Origin: Geobacter sp. UBA6802
GTDB lineage: Bacteria > Desulfobacterota > Desulfuromonadia > Geobacterales > Pseudopelobacteraceae
Reading direction: 5' to 3'
Assembly (NCBI GenBank): GCA_002452325.1
Contig: DKFG01000286.1
Coordinates: 1-21,051 of the forward strand
DNA: 21,051 nt
The notes under the pieces were generated by a model. It was not told the origin of the DNA and did not search any database. It saw only the letters and a program-made list of their open reading frames with translations. This document shows, in pieces, positions 1 to 8,264 of the stretch; the stretch's first letter is position 1; every line of letters begins with the position of its first letter. Made by a program: the position numbers and the translations under genes.

Positions 1-106
1 CCGCTCTGCGGGTGGTCATGACTCAAACTACAGATGCAGAGATGATAAATCCTTTACCGGAGATCGCTGACGTCAACTGGAAACATGAACTCCCGTTGCT
101 GCGGTG

Positions 107-541
107 TTAGTCAGCAGCGCCGGTCAGCTGGAACGCTGCCCAGTAAAACGGGTGCGGATGGCTTTTTTTGAGGGTGCGTTGCGCCTGAGCAAGGGCCTGA
201 TCCTTATCCATATCTTGCAGATTCCGGTAAAACGCAAGCATCAGATCTTTGGTCGCCAGATCATCCACCTTCCAGAGACTGGATACGATGCTTCTGGCAC
301 CAGCATAGAGGAATCCTCTGGTAAGGCCAAGCGGGTCATCACCTTTGGAGATGCTGCTGAGGGCGGTCTCGCAGGCACTTAAGGTTACCAGATTGGCGTT
401 AAGTTGCAATCGGTACAGGTCTGTGGCACGCAGTAGTCCGTCGCTGTTGGCGGTTTTTGCCAGGAGCAGGGCCGAGTGTAACGGCATAGTGGCATCAAAG
501 ATGCCGTGAGCTGCGATATGCAGCAGCTTCTCGACAACTAC
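107..541 (-). pseudogene. C-terminal remnant of a CHAT-domain (caspase-like) protease
   Basis: CHAT proteins are caspase-like cysteine peptidases, usually a C-terminal domain behind TPR repeats. The reading frame shows the CHAT core in order: the catalytic His in HIAAHG (codons near 503-520), the following PLHSALLLA strand, the catalytic Cys in LSACETA, then GLTRGFLYAGA and SLWKVDD, ending with PFYWAAFQL and a TAA stop. The first ATG (485-487) lies after the catalytic His, and the recognisable frame begins with VVEKLLHIAAHG exactly where the upstream peptidase gene stops (538-540). The N-terminal part of the CHAT domain and any TPR region are missing, and I see no plausible start with a ribosome site. 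I read this as a 5'-truncated remnant whose junction lies at about 530-545, not as a working protease. Family recognition is firm; loss of function is inferred. Confidence 0.8.
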
Positions 542-2724
542 TTTCCGACAGTAGCAATCCCCAACTGATTCATCATGAACGAGTAGTACTCCGCCGCCTC
601 CAGGTAACGCTGAAAACGGCCTGAACTCCCCCCGTGTCCGGCCTCCATCTGGGTACGCATCACCAGCAGGTTGTTGTCGGTACGCCGCTCACGCAGGCGG
701 GCAACATATTTGGCCGGTTCCCAGTACTGCACCTGCGAATCCCACAGGCCGGTGCCGATATACATCGCCGGATAGGAGATTGCGCGCAACTGGTCGTAGG
801 GGGAATAACTCAGCATGTAGTTGTAGTAGACCGGATCTTGCGGGTTGCCCCACTCCTCAAATTCGTTGGTGGTCAGCGGAATGGATTCATCCAGCATTGT
901 GGTGACGATATCGACGAACGGCACCTGTGATACAATCACCCGGTAGCTGGATGGTGCCATGTTGGCGATGGCGCCCATCAGAAGGCCACCGGCGCTGCCC
1001 CCCATGGCAGCAACACGATTCCTGGCAGCATACCCCTGGCCCACCAGATGATTGGTTACATCGATAAAATCAGTAAAGGTGTTTTTCTTTTTGAGCAGTT
1101 TGCCATCCTCATACCACTGCCTGCCCATCTCCTGACCGCCACGGATATGGGCAATGGCATAGACCATGCCACGATCAAGCAGACTGATGATGGTGCTGCT
1201 GAACCAGGGTTCCATGCTGTATCCGTATGAGCCGTAGCCGTACTGCAATAGCGCGGCGGTGCCGTTTTTTACAAACCCCTTGCGGTACACCAGCGACACC
1301 GGAACAAGGACGCCGTCACCGGCAGTTGCCCATTGGCGCTCAGTCACGTAGTTGTGCTTATCAAAGCCGCCCAGCACCGGTGTTTCCTTGAGCATGCGGC
1401 GCTCTTTGGTGACGCTGTTCAGTTCATAGATAGTCGCGGGGGTCGTCAATGAGGTGTAGCTGTAGCGCACCCAGTCGGTAGTTGGCTGGCGGTTAACATC
1501 CAGCTCCATCAGATAGGCCGGTTCGTCTGCGGCCACGATGGTTTCAACACCGGCATTGGAACGGAGCCGGATGCGGGTAAGACCATTAAACCGTTCGTCA
1601 ATGGCGATAAAGCTGTTGAACAGCTCAAAGCCTGAGATCAGCACCGCCTGATCGTGCGCAACAAGATCGGTCCATTGTTCACGCCCGTTCCAGATGCCAT
1701 CGACAAAGGTCATCAGCTTGAAATTTGAGGCATTCCAATTGGTGCGCACTACCCAGCGTCCGTTCAGATGATCAGCCTGATACTTGAAGTCTGGTCTGCG
1801 TTCAGCAATCAGTTTGAACTCGTTCGGGTTGTTTACATCAGCACAGCGCTGTTCGTCAGACAGGGTGCTATCCAGGTAGATGCAGATATACTCTTCCGAG
1901 CGGGTCAGGCCGATGTCCATGAAGAAGCTGTCATCCGGTTCAACGTACAACACCGTGTCGCTGGACGGATCAGCGCCAAGCCGGTGAGACTTGATGCTCT
2001 TGCTTAACAGGGTGACAGGATCGTTCCAGACATACAGAAGAGTGGCGTTGTCTGCTGCCCAGGCGATGCCGTGGGAGATGCCTGAAACTCCTGTGTCAGT
2101 TATCACGCCGGTTTCAAGGTTCTTGACGCGCAGTTTGTACTGGCGGCGCCCAACGCTGTCCTCAACAAAGGCGCACAGCTTCTGGTCCGGGCTGATCTTG
2201 AAGTTATCTACGCTGTAATAGCTGTAACCTTTGGCAAGCTCGTTAATGTCGAGCACTATCTCTTCGGGGGCGTCCATACTCCCTTTGCGTCGCGCATGAA
2301 TCCGGTACTCCTTCCCCACTTCGTAGCGGCTGTAGTACCAGTAGTCCTTGTAGAGGTACGGCACCGTGGCATCATCCTGCTTCAGTCGCCCAACCATTTC
2401 TTTGTAGAGCTGATCCTTGAAACCGGCCAGTGGCTTCATGACCGCATCTGTGTAGGCGTTCTCGGCGTTCAGGTAGGCCAGCATTTTGGAATCTGCACGA
2501 TTGTCATCCCGCAGCCAGTAATACTCATCCAGCCGTGTACCGCCTGGCGCCACCACATTATACGCCTGTTTTTCAGCAACCGGCGGGTCTTGCCCCACTG
2601 CTTCAGCAGTCAGTGGGGGTATCCCTGCTGGTTGTGGGTCATTGGACGAACAGGCAGCGAGCACACCTAAAGAAAGCATAATCATCAGAAACCTCATGAG
2701 CTGTTTTGTGCACTGGTGGATCAT
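538..2724 (-). CDS. S9 family prolyl oligopeptidase / oligopeptidase B-like lipoprotein
   Basis: This is a 728-residue serine peptidase of family S9A, closest in layout to oligopeptidase B, which cleaves short peptides after basic residues. The start has a GGAG ribosome site about 9 bases upstream. Residues 1-25 form a lipoprotein signal ending LAAC, so the enzyme is probably anchored in the envelope; oligopeptidase B itself is normally cytoplasmic. Residues about 50-450 are the beta-propeller part (it contains DEYYWLRDD). The hydrolase domain carries the triad: Ser577 in GGSAGG, Asp662 in GLWDSQVQ and His697 in EAGHGG. Length fits the family. The gene lies 27 bases downstream of the HAD-like gene, so co-transcription is likely. 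Its stop codon overlaps the start of the CHAT remnant, so the last few residues may be set by that junction. Substrate specificity cannot be read from the sequence. Confidence 0.9.
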   Translation of the reverse strand: MIHQCTKQLMRFLMIMLSLGVLAACSSNDPQPAGIPPLTAEAVGQDPPVAEKQAYNVVAPGGTRLDEYYWLRDDNRADSKMLAYLNAENAYTDAVMKPLAGFKDQLYKEMVGRLKQDDATVPYLYKDYWYYSRYEVGKEYRIHARRKGSMDAPEEIVLDINELAKGYSYYSVDNFKISPDQKLCAFVEDSVGRRQYKLRVKNLETGVITDTGVSGISHGIAWAADNATLLYVWNDPVTLLSKSIKSHRLGADPSSDTVLYVEPDDSFFMDIGLTRSEEYICIYLDSTLSDEQRCADVNNPNEFKLIAERRPDFKYQADHLNGRWVVRTNWNASNFKLMTFVDGIWNGREQWTDLVAHDQAVLISGFELFNSFIAIDERFNGLTRIRLRSNAGVETIVAADEPAYLMELDVNRQPTTDWVRYSYTSLTTPATIYELNSVTKERRMLKETPVLGGFDKHNYVTERQWATAGDGVLVPVSLVYRKGFVKNGTAALLQYGYGSYGYSMEPWFSSTIISLLDRGMVYAIAHIRGGQEMGRQWYEDGKLLKKKNTFTDFIDVTNHLVGQGYAARNRVAAMGGSAGGLLMGAIANMAPSSYRVIVSQVPFVDIVTTMLDESIPLTTNEFEEWGNPQDPVYYNYMLSYSPYDQLRAISYPAMYIGTGLWDSQVQYWEPAKYVARLRERRTDNNLLVMRTQMEAGHGGSSGRFQRYLEAAEYYSFMMNQLGIATVGK

Positions 2725-2751
2725 GTTTGTACTCCATTAATTACGTAGTGA

Positions 2752-3522
2752 TTATTTTAGTTTTGCCGCGACTTCATCGGGCAGAATACGTCCCATATAC
2801 TGCTGTTGAATATCCGCAATGCGGCGATCATATTTTTTTACCCAGGCATCAGCGCCACCGTAACGGAAACCGATATAGGGGATCGGCCCTTTGCCAAACA
2901 CCTGCTCCATGGTTGTGATGTGCTGCTGTTTGTCATCGGCAAAGACAATCTTCTCAGGTCTCAGTCCGGTTTTATCCAGAAAGCCCTTCAGAGCATCTCC
3001 CTTGCTGCTTGCCCCTACAAACAGGATGCCGTTTTGATAGTTGGCGGTGTCATGTAAAAGCTTGATCTCAAGCTGCTCAGAGATCGGCTGACTCTTGCGC
3101 AGATCAATATTGATGGAAGCGAGGTGCGTTACAGTAGTGGCAGCCAGCATCAATGGCCGGGCTGTCAGGCCCATAACCATGATCTTTTTGTCCTGAAACC
3201 CACGCACGATATCCGGTCCATCAGGCTGCACCGGTATGAAACGGCTCTGCTTCTCTATCGGAAACCAGATTTCAAATGCCTTGCGTACTGCATCCCTCTC
3301 TGGCATTCCCCCTGCCACAAAACCGTATATCAGGTCATCCCACCACTGGTCGCTTGCCAGCATCTGTTCGGTGCGGATCAAGGTGTTGTCCAGATCAAAA
3401 CAGACCAGGGTTGTGGCGGTGACTTCAGGCTCCAACGTCCGCAAATCAGCGGTTTCCCGCATTTCCGCCATTCCTGGCAGCGTGATGAACAGTACCAGCA
3501 GCATGGTTATCACATATTTCAT
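2752..3522 (-). CDS. Exported HAD-superfamily phosphatase-like protein (DUF2608 type)
   Basis: This 256-residue protein has an N-terminal signal peptide (about residues 1-19, cleavage near GMA-EM). Behind it come haloacid-dehalogenase motifs: motif I FDLDNTLIR with Asp43 and Asp45, motif II MGLTARP with Thr120, a lysine near 174 and motif III FADDKQQ with Asp196 and Asp197. HAD enzymes with these motifs are usually Mg-dependent phosphatases. The spacing and the long insert between motifs I and II resemble the DUF2608 group, whose substrates are unknown to me. The signal peptide places it in the periplasm. An AGGAGG ribosome site lies 6 bases before the ATG and is one of the strongest in the window. 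It sits between the beta-lactamase-family remnant and the S9 peptidase gene and is probably co-transcribed with the peptidase. Confidence 0.8.
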   Translation of the reverse strand: MKYVITMLLVLFITLPGMAEMRETADLRTLEPEVTATTLVCFDLDNTLIRTEQMLASDQWWDDLIYGFVAGGMPERDAVRKAFEIWFPIEKQSRFIPVQPDGPDIVRGFQDKKIMVMGLTARPLMLAATTVTHLASINIDLRKSQPISEQLEIKLLHDTANYQNGILFVGASSKGDALKGFLDKTGLRPEKIVFADDKQQHITTMEQVFGKGPIPYIGFRYGGADAWVKKYDRRIADIQQQYMGRILPDEVAAKLK

Positions 3523-3544
3523 TGTCTCCTCCTAAGTATACCTG

Positions 3545-3784
3545 TTACGGCGTCCATGTAGCAGTGTACCCGGCGATCCACCTCGCTTCGTTGGCAATGC
3601 TGATCAACAGGGCTAAATGATCGTCCATTTCTTTGCTGTAATCGATAAACGGCGGAACCACCATCACAGAAACATCATCAAGCGGGTTGTAGGCAACCAG
3701 GTTGACGTAACCGGGATGAGCGCCGGTGTGTCCGATGCCAACGACGCTGTTTCCAAGCCCCAGGCCATAGCTCTCATTCGTCAG
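3545..3784 (-). pseudogene. C-terminal remnant of a beta-lactamase-family serine hydrolase
   Basis: The frame reads YGLGLGNSVVGIGHTGAHPG, then a strand pattern like the last part of class C beta-lactamase / D-aminopeptidase type serine hydrolases. HTG stands in the place of the usual KTG box, and a typical AYNPLDDVSVMVV strand follows. Only about 79 residues are present; the SxxK and YxN parts, which should lie some 250 residues upstream, are absent. Upstream the frame runs into the 3' end of the STAS/ATP-grasp gene on the same strand, and the similarity begins about 10 bases beyond that gene's stop (3774-3776, counted into the overlap). An ATG at 3824-3826 opens the frame but lies inside the neighbouring gene and gives unrelated residues. 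I read it as a 5'-truncated remnant created by a junction near 3774-3790. Confidence 0.7.
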
Positions 3785-5465
3785 GCAGATGGGCGAACCA
3801 GTCATCCCGGCTTTCAAGGGATGCATCGGCAGGGCTCATCTCGAACAGTTCGTTTTGCGCTTCGATCTCCAGTTCCCGCAAGGTGGACCAGTCTGCATCA
3901 ACCACAGCCTGGAACTGGTGATAGAGAAAAAGATGGGCAGGACTGGTCAGAAGATCCACGGTACGTGCCATATAGCCTTTGGAAAGCACACTGATGAAAT
4001 TTCCATAGCGCACCGAAGGAAGGCGCATGGCCAGGTTAATCGCGGGAACAGACCGGATGGCTCCTTCCCGGGTGGATATGAGCGATTTGACGCACATGGC
4101 GTGGGTTGGACGATAGGCGCTTCCGGCGTTGGCAGCGAAAGCCTCCGCATCGACATAGCTGTCCACCGCCCACTGAATCTGGGTATGCCCCAGTGTCTCA
4201 CGGATCAGATCCTGAGGGAACGCTCCGCCCATGGGGCGTGCGCCGCTTTCGATAAGCACCGGTCCTTGATCGGTGAGCATGATTTCGGTGTGAGCCGGAC
4301 CAATCCTGACGCCGAGGGCGTCCAGCACCTGAAACGTGTAGTCGATAATTGCACGCTGATCCTGATCTTGTGTGAGTACAAGCTGAGTCCTGTCATAAAG
4401 GGGAGCGCCGCCGGGCATAGGGATTTTATCGTAGACCCACAGGTCGGACAGGAGATGCCTGCCTTCCCGGGACACGGTGTTGACCGCATATTCGCGCCCC
4501 GTGGCGCATTGCTGGACAAGCACCAGAGCATTGCGCTCTCCGAACTGGGTAAAAGTGCCCAGAAGCGCCGCGAACGCATCCCGGAGTTCATCAGTTGTGT
4601 AGCAAAAGCGTACACCTTCGGTGGCGGCGCTGCGAAGTGGTTTGACTACCACCGGCCAGGAATCCAGATCTGCGGCAAAAGAGAGAGCCTCATCAAAGTT
4701 GTCCGTGGCCAGTGAAGCCAGTGATGGCAGACCGGCTTTAGCCAGGGTGTCGTGCATGGCCAGCTTGTCACGCCGGATATGGCTTGTGGCTGCATCATTA
4801 CCGGGCAGCCCCAGGCGTCGGGCCAGCAAGTCAGCCATTTCAACGCCCATCTCGCAGCCTGGCATGACGCAGCAGGGAGCCAGGGCGGCCAGGCTGGCAA
4901 CGAGTTCATCGATGTTGTTCCAGCCATGAAACATGGCATCGTAATCATGGCGTATATGCTCGAGCGCCTCGGTCACATAGGACTCCAGGCCAGGGGAGTT
5001 CTTTTCCATCCCGGAGGAGACATGGACAGGCCGCAGTCCCTTTTCCCTTATGGCTTCGGGGTAGAACTGGCCGGTCGAATAACCGTCAACGACAAGAACA
5101 ACACGTGAGGGTGCGATATTTTGGTTCACGTTGTACTCTTTGGCCAGGGAAGCGGTGATCGAGTCATCTATCTGGAAGATGGAGCCGAAACCGGAGATGT
5201 CAAATACTTCCTTGACCGTGCCCTTGACATTGGCAAAACGAAGCTGCCTCCCTTTCCCTTTAAGCCGCTTGGCTGTGGCGAGCAGGCCCCGCAATCCGGC
5301 GCTGCTGATGTAGTCAAGGCCGTCAAAATCAAGGACAAAAGCGATCTCCCCACCTGCAATCAGCTCGTTTATCGCTTTTTCATACTCCGGCGCCGTAACG
5401 GCGTCCAGCCTGCCGGTGATTGTTACCACGGTTACGTTTGCTTCCTTCTTTGTCTGCATTTCCAT
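3774..5465 (-). CDS. STAS domain fused to an ATP-grasp ligase
   Basis: The protein has about 563 residues. Residues 3-108 are a STAS domain of the anti-sigma-antagonist type (SpoIIAA-like): VTVVTITGRLDAVTAPEYEK, then LDFDGLDYISSAGLRGLL, with Ser54/Ser55 at the usual phosphorylation site. Residues about 120-220 are a pre-ATP-grasp fold (SRVVLVVDGYSTGQF). Residues about 225-440 are an ATP-grasp domain with the ATP-binding lysine in VVVKP (Lys275), Glu394 in HTEIML and Glu406 in LIESGARPMGG as metal ligands. ATP-grasp enzymes of this layout join a carboxylate to an amine. The frame stays open to a GTG at 5493-5495. I chose the ATG at 5463-5465 because STAS proteins commonly begin just before this strand. 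No export signal is present, so it should be cytoplasmic, unlike its neighbours. A STAS/ligase fusion is unusual; the substrate is unknown. Confidence 0.85.
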   Translation of the reverse strand: MEMQTKKEANVTVVTITGRLDAVTAPEYEKAINELIAGGEIAFVLDFDGLDYISSAGLRGLLATAKRLKGKGRQLRFANVKGTVKEVFDISGFGSIFQIDDSITASLAKEYNVNQNIAPSRVVLVVDGYSTGQFYPEAIREKGLRPVHVSSGMEKNSPGLESYVTEALEHIRHDYDAMFHGWNNIDELVASLAALAPCCVMPGCEMGVEMADLLARRLGLPGNDAATSHIRRDKLAMHDTLAKAGLPSLASLATDNFDEALSFAADLDSWPVVVKPLRSAATEGVRFCYTTDELRDAFAALLGTFTQFGERNALVLVQQCATGREYAVNTVSREGRHLLSDLWVYDKIPMPGGAPLYDRTQLVLTQDQDQRAIIDYTFQVLDALGVRIGPAHTEIMLTDQGPVLIESGARPMGGAFPQDLIRETLGHTQIQWAVDSYVDAEAFAANAGSAYRPTHAMCVKSLISTREGAIRSVPAINLAMRLPSVRYGNFISVLSKGYMARTVDLLTSPAHLFLYHQFQAVVDADWSTLRELEIEAQNELFEMSPADASLESRDDWFAHLPDE

Positions 5466-5550
5466 GAATATCTCTATCGGCAAATTCCAACTCACTTAAT
5501 ACTACTCAGACACAGTGTTGTCCGGTTAGAAAATTGCATTGTCTCTAAAA

Positions 5551-5600
5551 GTCTCCTCCCCCTGGCGGGGGAGGGATAGGGTGGGGGGGTTAGGGGGTGA
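5551..5600. repeat. G/C-rich REP-like hairpin at the end of the DUF3089 gene
   Basis: A perfect 8-base inverted repeat (CCTCCCCC at 5555-5562, loop TGGC, GGGGGAGG at 5567-5574) is followed by a run of G blocks reaching 5598. The layout, a short perfect C/G stem with a TGxC loop next to imperfect GGGGT blocks, matches the element at 10619-10680. This type of small dispersed intergenic repeat is common in many bacterial genomes. On the minus strand it overlaps the stop codon (5590-5592) of the DUF3089 gene, so the last residues LTP and the stop are made from repeat sequence. It could protect or end the transcript; there is no T tract for a classical terminator. Confidence 0.65.
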
Positions 5601-6666
5601 GAAACCTAGCAACGCGATTGGCGGCGTTGGCGGCAATGTTGCCGTAATAGAACGTGTAGTCATAGCTGTGGTAAAAGCCTGGCGCGAAAGGGCTCGGGCG
5701 CTTGAACGTTGCCGGGTCCACGGATGAGCAGAGCACAACATTTGTCGCGGAATTTGGGTCAAGAGCGCTTGTGGCCGGGTTGATTGCGGCGATTTGCGCA
5801 TCTGCATAGCCGGTTACTGTCTGCACAGGGATTATGACATCGCCCTGGAAAAACGGGGGCTGGGCCGTTGCGTCGAACAGACGCAGGGAGCCGGCATTGG
5901 CCGTGGTCGGCGCCGGGGTTGTTGTTCTGGTCCAGGAGATCGGGTTGATTGCCATGGCGCCGGGGAAGACCACGGGGTTCCTGCCGCTGAAGCTTGGGCT
6001 CTGGGTGTTATACGAGATGATCACACCGGTATCATCCTGACCCTGGGCGAATTTCAGATGGGGGTTCCGGTCGAAATAGTCCTGCGTGAAGGACCAGCCG
6101 ATGGCGTAGGCGGCAATCATCCTCTGATAGACGCTTGGATTGGCTTTCATGTAGTTTTGCAGCAGCAGCGCGACTACGGTTGAACCTTGCGAATGGCTCA
6201 CAAGAATGAAAGGCCGGTTGTTGTTGTAGTGTTTGATGTAGTAATCGAACGCTGCGGTGACATCCGTGGCCGGTGTTCCGCTGATAAAGTCATACACGAC
6301 GTCTGTAGTCGGCAAAGCCAGCGTGTAGAAAGCATCTGCCTGCCGATAGTAGGGGGCGTAGATATTACCGACAGCGGCAAAGGCGGTAGCCTGTTTCTGA
6401 AACCATGACTTTGCACCGGCCACCATGGTGGCGTTGTCTATCGGGCCGATAATCGGATCACCCGTGCCGGCAAAGTACGCGGTCGGATAGACGTAGAAGA
6501 CATCGACATTTTTAACGGGATCAAGCTGTGATGGCACGGATAGCCAGTTAGCGGCCTTTGCATAATCAATGGCCGTGGGCGTGGACGTGCTGCTGCTCCC
6601 GCACCCGGCAAAAATCAGACAGCACGCAAACAGTTTGAGTATAAAGCCGATACCTGTGGTTTTCAT
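5590..6666 (-). CDS. DUF3089 alpha/beta-hydrolase lipoprotein (copy 1)
   Basis: This 358-residue lipoprotein (signal ending IFAGC, Cys22) belongs to the DUF3089 group of alpha/beta hydrolases. The nucleophile elbow is SHSQG with Ser159. Shared blocks with the copy at 16806-17804 include VDVFYVYPT, IGNIYAPYYRQAD, FDYYIK and DDTGVIISYNTQSP, plus the C-terminal YHSYDYTFYYGN. The reaction is unknown; an esterase or lipase-like role at the envelope is the usual guess for this fold. The start at 6664-6666 has AGGAG six bases upstream; an ATG two codons earlier overlaps that ribosome site and is less likely. The end is odd: where the paralogue ends RVARFLSK, this one ends RVARFLTP, with the last codons and stop lying in the G/C-rich repeat. 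It follows the LivK-type gene by about 120 bases. Confidence 0.85.
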   Translation of the reverse strand: MKTTGIGFILKLFACCLIFAGCGSSSTSTPTAIDYAKAANWLSVPSQLDPVKNVDVFYVYPTAYFAGTGDPIIGPIDNATMVAGAKSWFQKQATAFAAVGNIYAPYYRQADAFYTLALPTTDVVYDFISGTPATDVTAAFDYYIKHYNNNRPFILVSHSQGSTVVALLLQNYMKANPSVYQRMIAAYAIGWSFTQDYFDRNPHLKFAQGQDDTGVIISYNTQSPSFSGRNPVVFPGAMAINPISWTRTTTPAPTTANAGSLRLFDATAQPPFFQGDVIIPVQTVTGYADAQIAAINPATSALDPNSATNVVLCSSVDPATFKRPSPFAPGFYHSYDYTFYYGNIAANAANRVARFLTP

Positions 6667-6786
6667 GAACATCTCCTTTTCTGGTTCATTCCAGGCCTCA
6701 CCTTTACCCAGACGAGTCTGAAATTATTGGTTTTAGCTTATAGCCATGCTTATGACCTTTTATCAGCAGTTACATATGACACCGGT

Positions 6787-8046
6787 TCAAGCAAAAACAT
6801 CAATGTCATACCAGTAAGTGGCGTACCCGCCCCAATAATAGCCAGTTGGATTTTGAAGGATGTTCCAGAATATGTAATTAGCTTGCAACAGGTCGCCGCT
6901 TGCATTCAGTTGGCGGGAAATGCCCATTTGATCGTAGGTGCTGCTGATCAAAGGGATCATGGCGTTTATCTTCTCCATATCGGCACTGCCTACCTGCAGA
7001 TACGCAAGACCCATGATAAAGGTGGCATCGTAGGCAGACAGTGCATAGATATCCGGGGTAATTCCGGTTTTAGAGCGTATTTTTGACGAAAGTTGCGTTG
7101 TAAAAGGCGGGGTATACAAGGTCCAGCCGATGGCCATCATTGGCGCCAGAAAATTGGTTTTAACAGCGAATCCGGCAACGGTCGGGTCGGTAATCATCTC
7201 TTTTAGCTGCGAGTTTCCATCGCAGCCATACCATTTTACAGCCCCCAGCGACTGAAGTGTTGAAGCCCTGGTCATTATTCCGGTTATTTCCTTGAAGGTG
7301 AGGGCGATAACGGCAACATTTGCAGCGCCGTAGGTAGCGATAGCCTCGCTAACCTGAGTATTGACGGTGTTGACCTGAGATGCGAAGGAGGTCTCGGAAG
7401 GGTCATACACGGCTCCCGGATAAACAACGCCCCCTTCTGACACAAATCTCGTTGCAAAGGCCTGTAACAACGAATTCCCCCAGATGTCATTCCTGACTAT
7501 CGGAATAACGGCCTTTACTCCCTGTGTTATGACGGTTCTGACCAACGCCTTTGCCTGAAAACTGTCTTCTGTAATGATTCTGTAAATATGGCTGCCTGCA
7601 TGATTCAATCCTATGGCTGTGCTGCTGGCGTTGATGAGAGCAATGTGATTCTGTTTTACAAATGGCGCAATGGCCTGCAATTCGCTGCTGGAATAGGGGC
7701 CGCCGACAAACATGCTGATCCCTTGCTGATGCATGCTCTTCAACTGGTTCTCTGCCTCTGCGGGATCCATGCCTGTATCTGCAAATGAGCAGGTGAAGGA
7801 AACATTGCGACCTGCTGTCGTTGCATACCTGTTCAGGTCTTCAAGGGCCAGCTCTATGGCTGCTTTCGTGGCAAGCCCATCTTCAGCGGCCAGGTTAAGC
7901 AGCGCCCCCAGCTTGACCGTCTGCCTGGGTGCAGATGATTCAGTCCCAGAACAACCGGTTGTTATCATTACTGCAAAACTGATTAACAGGATTAATGGGG
8001 AGCAAACACTTATTAAAGTGCGTTTGCATGACAATAAAAATGACAT
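6787..8046 (-). CDS. LivK-type periplasmic solute-binding lipoprotein
   Basis: The protein has about 419 residues, with a lipoprotein signal ending ITTGC and a type I periplasmic-binding fold of the branched-chain amino acid (Peripla_BP_6) kind. Blocks seen are VKLGALLNL, the helix AAIELALEDLN, FVGGPYSSSELQAIAPF, IALINASSTA, YRIITEDSFQAKAL, and in the second lobe TPDIYALSAYDATFIMGLAY. Such proteins bind amino acids, amides or aromatics for ABC uptake or as sensors. No permease or ATPase genes lie nearby, so it is an orphan receptor here. The frame opens at 8103, but that longer form has no ribosome site and puts 19 extra residues before the signal peptide; GGTGAAG before the ATG at 8044-8046 and the position of the signal favour the shorter start. 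The ligand cannot be inferred. Confidence 0.82.
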   Translation of the reverse strand: MSFLLSCKRTLISVCSPLILLISFAVMITTGCSGTESSAPRQTVKLGALLNLAAEDGLATKAAIELALEDLNRYATTAGRNVSFTCSFADTGMDPAEAENQLKSMHQQGISMFVGGPYSSSELQAIAPFVKQNHIALINASSTAIGLNHAGSHIYRIITEDSFQAKALVRTVITQGVKAVIPIVRNDIWGNSLLQAFATRFVSEGGVVYPGAVYDPSETSFASQVNTVNTQVSEAIATYGAANVAVIALTFKEITGIMTRASTLQSLGAVKWYGCDGNSQLKEMITDPTVAGFAVKTNFLAPMMAIGWTLYTPPFTTQLSSKIRSKTGITPDIYALSAYDATFIMGLAYLQVGSADMEKINAMIPLISSTYDQMGISRQLNASGDLLQANYIFWNILQNPTGYYWGGYATYWYDIDVFA

Positions 8047-8264
8047 AGGCTTCACCCCATATTTTATGCTGAATGTCCCGAACAGGCAGACTTGGCCATA
8101 CAACGAACAGCCGGTGATCTTTTTCTATCGGGTTGCACGATCATGCCGGTCTTTATGATATACAGATCAGCCTGAATTGGCTGCACACCCAACGCTTCAA
8201 CAGCCGTTTGTTTTGTTCTGGCGGCAGCAGTTTCCATAATAGTGCGCATGGCGACTTGACAAGG

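Noticed and set aside
1..106. Window end downstream of the CHAT remnant
   Set aside because: I looked for a terminator or the start of another gene. An ATG on the minus strand at 17-19 opens a few codons to the edge but has no ribosome site, so nothing is called.
3789..4715. Long plus-strand open frame of 308 codons
   Set aside because: It lies wholly opposite the well-supported STAS/ATP-grasp gene, shows no family motif, and reads as an antisense shadow of a G/C-rich coding region.
5466..5495. GTG start adding 10 residues to the STAS/ATP-grasp protein
   Set aside because: The STAS domain begins naturally just after the ATG at 5465; the GTG start cannot be excluded but has no clear advantage.
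8047..8103. N-terminal extension of the LivK-type lipoprotein to an ATG at 8103
   Set aside because: It would place 19 extra residues before the signal peptide and lacks a ribosome site; the ATG at 8046 fits better.
8064..8249. Minus-strand frame of 61 codons between the leukocidin-like and LivK-type genes
   Set aside because: No ribosome site, signal or recognisable motif. It starts 16 bases after the upstream stop in the same frame and could be an unrecognised remnant, but nothing supports it as a gene.
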